Below, piece after piece: positions 39,334 to 47,752 of a DNA stretch of 64,000 nt. The notes beneath the pieces are model-generated. The model was not told the DNA's origin and ran no database searches. It worked only from the letters and a program-made list of their open reading frames with translations. Within the stretch, counting starts at the first letter, position 1. Every line of letters begins with the position of its first letter. The stretch comes from Gp6-AA40 sp036407095. Its GTDB lineage: Bacteria > Acidobacteriota > Vicinamibacteria > Vicinamibacterales > UBA2999. The stretch spans positions 62,001 to 126,000 of the forward strand of contig DASWZV010000090.1 of the NCBI GenBank assembly GCA_036407095.1, read 5' to 3'. The translations under genes and the position numbers were made by a program.

Positions 39334-41412
39334 ATGACGCGCCTCAAAGCCCTCGTCCCGCTCATCGCATTCATCGTCGTCTGCGGCTGCCGCGCTGACT
39401 CTGGCGCGGCGACCGCGGGTTCAACCACGTCCACCGTACCAGGGGCCTCCAACGCAGCCGCGCACGACATCAATCGCGCGGCGATGGATACGTCGGTCGC
39501 ACCCGGCGACGACTTCTTCAGGTACGCAAACGGCGGCTGGCTGACGAAGACGGAGATCCCGGCCGATCGCAGCAGCTACGGCACCGTCAACGTGCTGGCC
39601 GAGCTGTCGCAGCAGCGCACGAAGGACCTGCTCGAAGCGGCCGCGTCGGGCAAAGCGGCCGCCGGCTCCGAAGAACGCAAGGTCGGCGACTTCTACGCCG
39701 CGTTCATGGACGACGCAACGATCGAGAAACGCGGCCTCGCGCCACTCGGTCCCACCCTCGATGCGATCAAGGCGATCGCCGATCGACGCGCGCTGGCGCG
39801 AGGGATCGGTCAGACGCTTCGCGCCGACGTCGATCCGCTGAACGCGACGAACCTCTACACCGATCACCTCTTCGGCCTGTGGTTCGCGCAGGATCTGAAC
39901 GACCCCACCCACCAGATCCCGTACATGCTCCAGGGAGGCCTTGGACTTCCCGATCGCGACTACTACCTGGACAAGGGCGACGAGATGGAGCGCATCCGCA
40001 CCGCGTACAAAGCGCACGTGGTGACTGTGCTGAAACTTGCCGGCATGCCCGATCCACCGGCCACGTCGGAACGCATCTACGAGCTCGAGCGAAAGATCGC
40101 CACCGCGCACTGGACGCGTACCGCGTCGAGCGACGTTGCCAAGGCCAACAACCACTGGGCTCGCGCCGAGTTTGCGAAGAGGGCGCCGGGGCTCGACTGG
40201 GACGCCCTCTTCGAGGCCGCCGGCCTCAACGCTGCGCCGACGTTGATCGTGTGGCAGCCGGACGCGATCGCCGGCATCGCGAAGCTCGTGGCATCGCAGC
40301 CGCTGCCGGTCTGGCGCGAGTATCTCGCGTTTCGCGCCGTCGACCGCAACCTGGCCCTCCTTCCCAAAGCGTTCGCCGACGAAGGGTTCGCGTTTTACGG
40401 CACGACGCTCACGGGAACGAAGCAGCAGCGGGATCGCTGGAAGCGCGCGGTCGACGCCACCAACGGCGCACTCGGTCAGGCGGTCGGGAAGATGTATGTG
40501 CAGAAACACTTCCCGCCCGAAGCGAAAGCGCGGCTCCAGACGATCATTTCGGCGGAAGTCGCCGCCTTCGAGCAGCGGATCGACGATCTAACCTGGATGG
40601 CGGCGTCGACCAGGGCCAGCGCGAAGGCGAAGCTCAAGAGCCTCATCGTCGGGATCGGATACCCCGACAGCTGGCGCGAGTACTCGACGCTGCAGATCGT
40701 CAAGGGGGAGGCGTTCGAAAACACCGAACGCGCATCGCTGGCCGACTACGAGTATCAGCGCGGCAAGCTGTCACGCCCACCTGATCGGTATGAATGGTGG
40801 ATGGACCCGCAGACCGTGAACGCCTTGAACCTTCCGGTCCAGAACGCGCTGAACTTCCCGGCCGCGATTCTCGAGCCGCCGTTCTACGACCCGGCGGCGC
40901 CGGCCGCGAACAACTACGGCGCGATCGGCGCGATCATCGGCCACGAGATCAGCCACAGCTTCGACGATACCGGGAGCCAGTTCGACGCGACCGGCCGATT
41001 CGCCAACTGGTGGACGCCCCAGGATCTCGCGCACTTCAAGGCAGCCGCCGCGAAGCTCGTGGCGCAGTACGACGCGTACACCCCGTTCCCCGGCGTGCAT
41101 GTCAACGGCAAGCTGACGCTCAGCGAAAACATCGCGGACGTCGCCGGGCTCTCCGCCGCCTATGATGCCTACCGCGCCCTGGGAAACGCGACGCCCGACA
41201 GCGATCGCGCCTTCTTCATCAGCTTCGGGCAATCGTGGCAGGCAAAACGTCGAGAGGCGTTCGCCCGTCAGCTCCTCGTCACCGACAGCCATGCGCCCGA
41301 CGAGTTCCGGTCGAACACCGTGCGCAACCTCGATGCGTGGTACCCCGCGTTCGACGTGAAGCCCGGCCAGCGGCTGTTTCTCGCGCCACCGGATCGGGTG
41401 AGAATCTGGTAG
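39334..41412 (+). CDS. M13-family zinc metallopeptidase, lipoprotein
   Basis: A 692-residue M13 (neprilysin/PepO-like) peptidase. The N-terminus is a lipoprotein signal (LIAFIVVCGC, lipobox Cys at about residue 18 or 20). An N-terminal M13 region begins with DTSVAPGDDFFRYANGGW. The catalytic site is HEISH (His537, His541) followed by ENIADVAGL (Glu598 as third zinc ligand). The usual C-terminal ending CRVW is represented by DRVRIW. It would cleave peptides at the periplasmic face of a membrane. Length is normal for the family. It is monocistronic, 55 bases behind the VOC gene. Confidence 0.93.
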   Translation: MTRLKALVPLIAFIVVCGCRADSGAATAGSTTSTVPGASNAAAHDINRAAMDTSVAPGDDFFRYANGGWLTKTEIPADRSSYGTVNVLAELSQQRTKDLLEAAASGKAAAGSEERKVGDFYAAFMDDATIEKRGLAPLGPTLDAIKAIADRRALARGIGQTLRADVDPLNATNLYTDHLFGLWFAQDLNDPTHQIPYMLQGGLGLPDRDYYLDKGDEMERIRTAYKAHVVTVLKLAGMPDPPATSERIYELERKIATAHWTRTASSDVAKANNHWARAEFAKRAPGLDWDALFEAAGLNAAPTLIVWQPDAIAGIAKLVASQPLPVWREYLAFRAVDRNLALLPKAFADEGFAFYGTTLTGTKQQRDRWKRAVDATNGALGQAVGKMYVQKHFPPEAKARLQTIISAEVAAFEQRIDDLTWMAASTRASAKAKLKSLIVGIGYPDSWREYSTLQIVKGEAFENTERASLADYEYQRGKLSRPPDRYEWWMDPQTVNALNLPVQNALNFPAAILEPPFYDPAAPAANNYGAIGAIIGHEISHSFDDTGSQFDATGRFANWWTPQDLAHFKAAAAKLVAQYDAYTPFPGVHVNGKLTLSENIADVAGLSAAYDAYRALGNATPDSDRAFFISFGQSWQAKRREAFARQLLVTDSHAPDEFRSNTVRNLDAWYPAFDVKPGQRLFLAPPDRVRIW

Positions 41413-41560
41413 CGGATCGCTGCCAGCACCCGACTGGCTGACGCATTCCTCTGCGCCGCGATCCGCTCGCCGCGCGGAAGGATGCGTCAACCTGGTTGGC
41501 GCAATCGGAGTCGGACGAAAGAGATCAATAACCAGTGACGGCCCGCGCCTCCGCTGCCTG

Positions 41561-44482
41561 CTATTTGGCGAACACCTCTGACACGGGCGTAATCGTCACC
41601 TCGCTCGGATTGAAACTGAGCTTGAGCGATCCGATGACGCGGTCCTCGGCGAGCAGCGATGCCGGCTTCTCTCCGTCGTATTTGATCGTCGACGGCGCGT
41701 CCGAGGCGAGCGCCTGCTTCAAGCCGGCGGCATCCTTCGTGACAATCACGATCGACGCATTCTTCCCAGCCAGATTTCGCTTGATGGCGGCGTTGACGTC
41801 GTCGACCGTCAGCGCGCGCAGCCGCTCGCGCATGTAGTCGGTGAACTCGCCGATGCCGTACCACTTCGAGTCGAGCGCGTACCCGAGCTGCTGCGCCTGG
41901 CGCGCGGTCATCACGTAGACGTTCTTCATCAGGTACTCGCGCGTCTCCTCGAACTGCTCCCGCGTGAGCCCGTGCTCGAGGAGCTTCTGCAGCTCGTAGG
42001 TCGCAATCCGCAGCGTCATATGGGCGTTGACGGGGACGACCGGTCGAATCCAGATCTCGAAGATCTGATGGCTGCGCGCCACATTGGAGTCCGGGAAGAA
42101 CTGGAACATGCCGCGCGGGAAGGCTTCGATGTAGGCGTAGTCGCCGTAGTTGATGCCTCTCACCTCGCGAATCCGCTGATACAGCTGCCCCGACGCAATC
42201 CGATGCTCGCCCAGCCACGATCGGACGATCGACAGCGCGGCGAAATCAGGATGGGACCGCGTGACGTCGATCGGGAAGCCGAACGAGATCGCGGTCGCGC
42301 GTGTCTCCTTTTCGATGATCTCGACGTGACTGGCAGTCAGCGGCGGAACGGTGATCGCCGGCCGCGCCGTCGCGGTCCCTCCCGGCAGCTCGGCACGCAG
42401 CCGATCCTGCAGAGTGCGAATCTGCTCCTCCGAAGCGTCTCCGCTCACGCCGAGCGTCAGGTTCGCTCGTGTGAACATCTGCCGCGCGAACGTCTTCACA
42501 TCGTCGAGCGTGATCGCGTTGATCCCCGCGACCGTGCCGAGCGCGACGTGTCCGTATGGCGTGCCGCGGAAGATGTCGGTCTGCAGACGTTCCTTACCGA
42601 GCTCCTCCTCGTTGTTGGATCGAAGGTCCTGCACGAGCGCGTTCATCTGACGCGTCTTGAGACGCTCGAAGTCCTCCGGCCGCCATCCCGGCTCGAGGAG
42701 TTGCGACAGCGCCACTTCCACGAACATATGCCACTTGTCGCGATGAATCGATGCGGTGAAGGCGGTCATCTCCTTGTCGGCGCGCGCATCGAACGAGCCG
42801 GCAGTCGGATACATCATCCTATCGATCTGATCGATCGTCAAAGCCTTCGACCCGGCGTTGGAGAGCATGGCCGCCGTCAACGCGGCGAGCCCCTCCTTCC
42901 CCGCCGGATCGTGAGCCGATCCCACCGAGAACAGCATGTTCACGACCAGCTGCGGCTGCATCGATCGCTGGAGCACGAGCGGGATCGGCGATCCCGATCC
43001 AGCGGCCGGCCGGAGTGATACCCAGGCGGTGACCGGCTTCGGCTCGGTTGCGCTCGATGCGGGCACGTCGAACGACGCGAGCGTGGGCGCACGTTCGATG
43101 CCCGCAGCCAACGGCGCATGCGACAGGGTCGTCACGATCAGACCGTTGTCGGTGAAGTACTTGCGCGCCGCGTTCTGGAGATCGTCCGGAGTCACCGAGT
43201 CGAGCGTGCGATAGAACGCGTTCACCGTCTGATAGGAGCGGTGGAACGAGACGTAGCGCGCAACGACCGCGGCGACGCGCTCGGTGCTGTCGATGCTTCG
43301 CGCGAGCGAGTACCGGTTGTACGACTTCGCGTCGTTGACCCGCTGCGCCGACATGCGTGACGCGCGTGCGCGTGCGAACGTCCCGAGGATCTGATCGCGA
43401 ACGTACGCCGCGTCGGCCGGGTCCTTGATCCGGGCCAGGACCGTGAAGAGCGACGGGTCGACGCTCGAGGGCGGATCGGCGAGGAGCTGATCGACTTTCT
43501 GCTCGGTGACGACCAGCTTCTTGTACAAGTCCGACGTTTCTCCGAAGTACAAGTCGCTGATCACGCTCAGGGCCGCGGTGTCTTTCGCGCTCTCGTCGAA
43601 CGCAGGACCGGGAAACGCAACCGTGACCCAGGGCGACGTCTCGCCGGGCCAGGGCACGTGCGCATAGAGAGGGGTTTTTGGTGCCGGCTCCTTCGGGATC
43701 GCCGGCGGCGCGGCACCGCCGCCCTTCCAACCACCCCAGTACTTTTCGATCAGTGGAAGCACTTTGTTCGGCGTCACATCACCCGCCACGACGACGGTCG
43801 TGTACTGAGGCCGGTACCAACGCTGAAAGAACACCTTCGAGTACTCGTACTCGTTCGGCATGTTCTCGATGTCGTTGATGAACCCCATCGTCGTGTGCTT
43901 GTAGGTGTGCACCTTGAAGAACGTGTCGCGCTGCACCTCGAGCAGTTTCTCGAGCGGTTCCGCGCTGTTCTTGTTGTATTCGCCGAGGATCGCTCGCGCT
44001 TCGGTCTTGAAGTCGGCCTCCGAGTAGGCGAGGTTCTGAAACATGTCGGCGTAGGTCGCGAGAATCGTTTCGAGATCCTCCTTGGCGAACGTCGAGTAGT
44101 AATGCGTCGAGTCGTCGCCGGTGCCCGCGTTATCGCGCGCGCCTGCCTTCGACATGATCTGGCGGTACCTGTCGGGCGGCGTCATCGGCGTGCCGCGGAA
44201 CATCAGGTGTTCGAAGAAGTGGGCGAAGCCCGACTTGCCCGCCTCGACTTCATTGCGTGAACCGGTCTGGACCGGAATCTGGACGCTGACCAGATTTGGA
44301 AAGCCGGTCGGGATGACGATGACCTTCAGCCCATTGGCGAGCGTCGCCTCGGTCGCCTTGAACGGGAGCACGTCGCCCGTGCTCGTCGCCCGCGCCGAAG
44401 ACTGGGTTTCTCGACGTGCCGCGGTCACGATGCCCGCAGTCAGCAGTACGAGAGTCGCCGCGGTGATTCCCCACACACGCAT
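41561..44482 (-). CDS. M16-family (insulinase-like) zinc peptidase, exported
   Basis: A 973-residue two-module M16 peptidase with a signal peptide (ITAATLVLLTAGIVTAA). The active-site HxxEH is HFFEH (His88, Glu91, His92) in the first module, and the second module (about 500-930) lacks it, as usual for this family. A ribosome-binding site (GAGGAG) lies 7 bases upstream of ATG 44482, inside the short gap after the CWC gene. These enzymes degrade peptides in the periplasm. It is probably co-transcribed with the small cysteine-rich gene upstream. Confidence 0.93.
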   Translation of the reverse strand: MRVWGITAATLVLLTAGIVTAARRETQSSARATSTGDVLPFKATEATLANGLKVIVIPTGFPNLVSVQIPVQTGSRNEVEAGKSGFAHFFEHLMFRGTPMTPPDRYRQIMSKAGARDNAGTGDDSTHYYSTFAKEDLETILATYADMFQNLAYSEADFKTEARAILGEYNKNSAEPLEKLLEVQRDTFFKVHTYKHTTMGFINDIENMPNEYEYSKVFFQRWYRPQYTTVVVAGDVTPNKVLPLIEKYWGGWKGGGAAPPAIPKEPAPKTPLYAHVPWPGETSPWVTVAFPGPAFDESAKDTAALSVISDLYFGETSDLYKKLVVTEQKVDQLLADPPSSVDPSLFTVLARIKDPADAAYVRDQILGTFARARASRMSAQRVNDAKSYNRYSLARSIDSTERVAAVVARYVSFHRSYQTVNAFYRTLDSVTPDDLQNAARKYFTDNGLIVTTLSHAPLAAGIERAPTLASFDVPASSATEPKPVTAWVSLRPAAGSGSPIPLVLQRSMQPQLVVNMLFSVGSAHDPAGKEGLAALTAAMLSNAGSKALTIDQIDRMMYPTAGSFDARADKEMTAFTASIHRDKWHMFVEVALSQLLEPGWRPEDFERLKTRQMNALVQDLRSNNEEELGKERLQTDIFRGTPYGHVALGTVAGINAITLDDVKTFARQMFTRANLTLGVSGDASEEQIRTLQDRLRAELPGGTATARPAITVPPLTASHVEIIEKETRATAISFGFPIDVTRSHPDFAALSIVRSWLGEHRIASGQLYQRIREVRGINYGDYAYIEAFPRGMFQFFPDSNVARSHQIFEIWIRPVVPVNAHMTLRIATYELQKLLEHGLTREQFEETREYLMKNVYVMTARQAQQLGYALDSKWYGIGEFTDYMRERLRALTVDDVNAAIKRNLAGKNASIVIVTKDAAGLKQALASDAPSTIKYDGEKPASLLAEDRVIGSLKLSFNPSEVTITPVSEVFAK

Positions 44483-44497
44483 GAAAGACTCCTCATT

Positions 44498-44713
44498 TCA
44501 TCGTGCCCCTTCCCGTTCGAGGCACTCGCGACACAGGCAGTTCTCGTAGCGACCGCGAAGGCTCGCCCGCGTCTCCTTGCTGACTTTCACGTCCATGCAC
44601 CAGCAGCCGGTGATCGTGGCGCCGCACTTGAAGTCGCTGCCACAGGCTTCGCAGGTGGACGGATCCTTCCAGCGAAGGGAGACGTAACCAAGGGCGCGGC
44701 GGAGTGACGGCAT
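44498..44713 (-). CDS. Small cysteine-rich CWC protein
   Basis: 71 residues from ATG 44713 (a TTG at 44764 would add 17 residues). The sequence CEACGSDFKCGATITGCWCMDV followed by CLCRECLE matches the cysteine-rich CWC family, with eight cysteines arranged in CxxC and CWC pairs, likely a zinc-binding module. Cytoplasmic, function unknown. It precedes the M16 peptidase gene by 15 bases, so the two are likely one operon. Confidence 0.78.
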   Translation of the reverse strand: MPSLRRALGYVSLRWKDPSTCEACGSDFKCGATITGCWCMDVKVSKETRASLRGRYENCLCRECLEREGAR

Positions 44714-44753
44714 TGAATTCGAGTCTATCAGGGAGCTCAGGGAACCCCGCAGG

Positions 44754-44787
44754 GCAAAGGTCAAGAGGCATTTACCCTTTGACCTGC
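44754..44787. repeat. GGTCAAAG-type inverted repeat
   Basis: GCAAAGGTCAAGAGG is followed by CCCTTTGACCTGC after a 6-bp loop. It lies between the divergent CWC and phosphotriesterase-like genes. The same AGGTCAAAG words make the larger element at 45926-46007. Confidence 0.55.
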
Positions 44788-44825
44788 GTTATCGCACATA
44801 CTGTCGCCACTTCTGGGAGAGGACG

Positions 44826-45929
44826 ATGTCAGAGTCCGGGTCGCGCAGGATGACACGCCGCGAGGCGATGGAATTGATTGGGATGAGCGCCGCATGCGCC
44901 GCGGCCGTCCCCGGAGCCGCGTTCGCGCAGACGCCGCCGTTCCCGAAGGGCGCGATCATCAGAACGCTCTCCAGGGACTATGCGCCCGAGGAGCTGGCCG
45001 GCGGCGCCACGCTGTTCCACGAGCACATGTCGCTCGGCCCTGATTTCAACGACAAATTCCGCGCTGCATCAGCGGCCGTGCGCGCCGCGCAAGGTCTCCC
45101 GGCGCTGCCGCCTCGGGCGGGTGGACCACCGCCCCCTCCGCCTGGCGCCGACCCGATGCGCGACGTCGCCCTGATGGCTGAGGAGCTCGCCACTGCCAAA
45201 CGCGACGGCGTCGCCTGCATCGTCGACGGCGGCCATCCGGACATGGGTCGCGATCTGGCTTTTGTGCGGCAGGCGGCGATGAAGTCCGGCATGCCGGTCG
45301 TCGCCGGCTGCGGGTTCTACTCGCAGCCCTTCTATCCGAAAGAGATCTCGACGATGAGCGAAGGACAGATCGTCGAAGCGCTCGTCAAGCAGGCGGACGA
45401 CGATCCGGCCGGTGCGTTCGGCGAGATCGGATCATGGGACGAGATGACTGTCGACGAGCGCAAGGTGTTTCGCGCTGTCGGCAAGGCGCACACGTTGACG
45501 AGCCTGCCGATCTTCACGCACACCGGCATCCCGGGGAAAGCGGCGATCGAGCAGCTCGATATTCTCGAAGACGCCGGCGTCAATCCGAATCGCGTCGCGA
45601 TCGGTCACCTCGGCAACCTCGTCGATCCGAACATCTACGTGCACAAGACCATCTGTCGACGCGGCGCGTTCGTCGCCTTCGATCGTCAGGGCGGCAATGG
45701 CGACGCGCAGCAGGTACCGCTGGTGATGTCGCTCCTCGAGGCGGGGTTTGCGGACCGGCTGCTCTTCTCGTCGGATGCCTCGCGCGGCTACTCGAAGACG
45801 CTGACGGTGTTCGTGCCGAAGCTGAAAGCCGCAGGCGTCACCGACGACCTGCTGCATCGCATCATGGTCGACAACCCGCGGCGCTTTCTGGCGTTCGTCC
45901 CGAAGAGGGCCCGGAAGCGCGGTACGTAG
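44826..45929 (+). CDS. Phosphotriesterase-family metal hydrolase with Tat signal
   Basis: A 367-residue protein with a Tat-like signal (RRMTRREAMELIGMS). The amidohydrolase fold shows His65-Glu-His67 (LFHEHMS), HTGIPGKA and AIGHLGN as further metal-site regions, FSSDASRGY with the C-terminal Asp, and the family ending DNPRRFLAF. Family members hydrolyse lactones or phosphotriesters at a binuclear metal centre. A Pro-rich loop (PPRAGGPPPPPPGADP) after the first metal motif is an insertion. A GAGAGGA ribosome-binding site precedes ATG 44826. The gene ends with TACGTAG shared with other repeat-linked stops. Confidence 0.85.
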   Translation: MSESGSRRMTRREAMELIGMSAACAAAVPGAAFAQTPPFPKGAIIRTLSRDYAPEELAGGATLFHEHMSLGPDFNDKFRAASAAVRAAQGLPALPPRAGGPPPPPPGADPMRDVALMAEELATAKRDGVACIVDGGHPDMGRDLAFVRQAAMKSGMPVVAGCGFYSQPFYPKEISTMSEGQIVEALVKQADDDPAGAFGEIGSWDEMTVDERKVFRAVGKAHTLTSLPIFTHTGIPGKAAIEQLDILEDAGVNPNRVAIGHLGNLVDPNIYVHKTICRRGAFVAFDRQGGNGDAQQVPLVMSLLEAGFADRLLFSSDASRGYSKTLTVFVPKLKAAGVTDDLLHRIMVDNPRRFLAFVPKRARKRGT

Positions 45930-46007
45930 GTCACAGATCAAGGTCAAAGGTCAAAGGTCAAAAGTGAAGTCAAAGGTGTAGGTGTCGATCTTTGACTTTT
46001 GACCTAC
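45926..46007. repeat. GGTCAAAG-type long inverted repeat
   Basis: The left arm begins GTAGGTCACAGATCAAGG and contains three tandem AAGGTCA units. The right arm is CTTTGACTTTTGACCTAC. The first bases overlap the stop codon of the phosphotriesterase-like gene. Confidence 0.65.
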
Positions 46008-46032
46008 TGCGTTGTGGACACGGAAAAACGCG

Positions 46033-46063
46033 TTCACGCAGAGATCGCCGAGTCTCAGCGTGA
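46033..46063. repeat. Remnant of long palindrome family 1 (copy H)
   Basis: Only the two outermost ends remain, almost fused: TTCACGCAGAGATCGCCGAG and TCTCAGCGTGA. It lies upstream of the esterase gene. Confidence 0.6.
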
Positions 46064-46101
46064 CCGAGATAGAATCCCTCCTCGTCAGAGGACACATCGT
46101 G

Positions 46102-47202
46102 ATGAGAGCGTTGGTTGCACTGGTCGTGGCTGCCGGGGTTGCTGCCTCGGCGATCGTCGATGCGCAGGGCCGCGGTGGGCGCGGGGCTGCTGTGGGCACG
46201 GCCGTAGGGCCAGGGGCCGTCGAACACATCACAGTGCACGGCAAGGCACTCGAGGGGAACCTCGAGGGCGACTCGCCCGACCGCGACGTCACGGTGTATC
46301 TGCCACCAGGCTATTCGAGCGATCAGACGCGCCGTTATCCTGTGGTGTATCTGCTGCACGGCTACGGCGGACGCGAGAACACCTTCACCGAACGACTCGC
46401 CAGCCTTCGGGAGAGCGCCGACCGACTCGCCGTCGCGCAAGGCTTCAGCGCCCAGATCGTCGTCACACCCAGCGCGTTCACGCTGCACAAAGGGAGCATG
46501 TATTCCAATTCACCGACGACCGGTGATTGGGAACGGTTCATCGCCGAGGATCTCGTCGCCTACATCGACAGCCACTACCGCACCCTCGCCGATCGCAGGA
46601 GTCGCGGCCTCGGCGGCCACTCGATGGGGGGCTACGGCGCGCTTCGGATCGGGATGAAGCGTCCCGATGTGTTCATGAGCCTCTACATCATGAGCGCGTG
46701 CTGTCTGAGCGCAAACCGCAGTCCGAATCCACAAGCGATGGCGGCGTCGGAGGCGATCAAGACCCGCGAACAGGCCGAGGAAGCGGCGCGCGCCCCGGGA
46801 TTCGGCCCGTCCACGAGCCTCGCGTCGGCGGCAGCGTGGTCGCCGAACCCGAAGAATCCTCCGCTGTTTCTCGACCTCCCGGTGAAAGACGGCAAGGTGC
46901 GCCCGGAGATCGTCGCCAAGTGGGTGGCCAATTCACCGCTCGAGATGCTCGAGCAGCATGTCGACGATTTGAAGAGGTACTACGCGATCGCCGTCGAAAT
47001 CGGCACGAAGGATCCGCTGCTCGCGTCGAACAAGCAGTTGCACGATGCGCTGACGCGCCTGAGGATCCCGCATTACTACGAGGAGTACGACGGCGACCAC
47101 ACCGATCACGTTCGCGAACGGATCGAGCGGAACGTGCTGCCGTTCTTCGCGAAGGACCTCGTTGCGCCGTCGAACCCGACGTCGCCTTTGCCGCAGCCTT
47201 GA
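46102..47202 (+). CDS. Exported esterase of the esterase D / S-formylglutathione hydrolase-like family
   Basis: 366 residues from ATG 46102, with a signal peptide (LVALVVAAGVAASAIVDAQ). Alpha/beta-hydrolase features are YLPPGYSSDQTRRYPVVYLLHGYGG, the nucleophile elbow GGHSMGGYGA, and a late His in YDGDHTDHV. Similar proteins are feruloyl- or acetyl-esterases and formylglutathione hydrolases; the exported form suggests an esterase acting on external substrates. A longer frame from 46012 includes a repeat remnant and is not the real start. Confidence 0.83.
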   Translation: MRALVALVVAAGVAASAIVDAQGRGGRGAAVGTAVGPGAVEHITVHGKALEGNLEGDSPDRDVTVYLPPGYSSDQTRRYPVVYLLHGYGGRENTFTERLASLRESADRLAVAQGFSAQIVVTPSAFTLHKGSMYSNSPTTGDWERFIAEDLVAYIDSHYRTLADRRSRGLGGHSMGGYGALRIGMKRPDVFMSLYIMSACCLSANRSPNPQAMAASEAIKTREQAEEAARAPGFGPSTSLASAAAWSPNPKNPPLFLDLPVKDGKVRPEIVAKWVANSPLEMLEQHVDDLKRYYAIAVEIGTKDPLLASNKQLHDALTRLRIPHYYEEYDGDHTDHVRERIERNVLPFFAKDLVAPSNPTSPLPQP

Positions 47203-47208
47203 ACGTGC

Positions 47209-47224
47209 GCCGCCTGAAGGCGGC
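47209..47224. repeat. Compact GCCGCCTGAAGGCGGC hairpin
   Basis: A perfect 16-bp palindrome in the 46-bp gap between the esterase and the small VOC gene. It is the same family as 22874-22926 and 30472-30491. Confidence 0.6.
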
Positions 47225-47248
47225 CCGGCTTACGACATGGAGAACACA

Positions 47249-47713
47249 ATGAACCACCTCGGTAGAATCGCAGGAATCGCGTGCTCAGCGCTGCTGATGG
47301 CGGGCGTCGCGCGTGCCGACGTGACGATGAACTCGTTGCGCATCGGTGCGAAGGACACCGTGGCTCTGGCGAAGTTCTATCAGTCGGCGTTCGGCATGCA
47401 CGAGGTCAATCGGATTGACGTCCCGGGCGGCCCTGAAGTCTTCGTGAACTTCGGTCCGACCGTCGACGCGGCTAAGGCCAACAAGCTGCCGCCACTCGTC
47501 ATCATGCACCGCGACTCCGATGACGCGAAGGATCCGATCGCACACGTCATCTTCAACGTGACCGATATGGCGGGCACCGTCGCCGCGATCAAAGCCGCCG
47601 GCGGATCGATGACCGGTGAGCCGCGCCCCTTCCGGGACACCGGCATCGTCATCGGCATTGCGGTCGATCCCGCCGGCAACCGGATCGAGCTGATTCAGCC
47701 CGCAAAGAAGTAA
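47249..47713 (+). CDS. Small exported VOC-family protein
   Basis: 154 residues from ATG 47249. It has a signal peptide (IAGIACSALLMAGVARA) and one VOC domain (TMNSLRIGAKDTVALAKFYQSAFGM, HVIFNVTDMAGTVAAIKAAGG, AVDPAGNRIELIQP). GGAG lies 6 bases upstream; ATG 47237 is a less likely start. It is a short relative of the two-domain VOC protein at 38214. Function unknown. Confidence 0.82.
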   Translation: MNHLGRIAGIACSALLMAGVARADVTMNSLRIGAKDTVALAKFYQSAFGMHEVNRIDVPGGPEVFVNFGPTVDAAKANKLPPLVIMHRDSDDAKDPIAHVIFNVTDMAGTVAAIKAAGGSMTGEPRPFRDTGIVIGIAVDPAGNRIELIQPAKK

Positions 47714-47752
47714 CGCACGGGCTGTCGCGCGCTACGACTAAGGAGAGACGTG

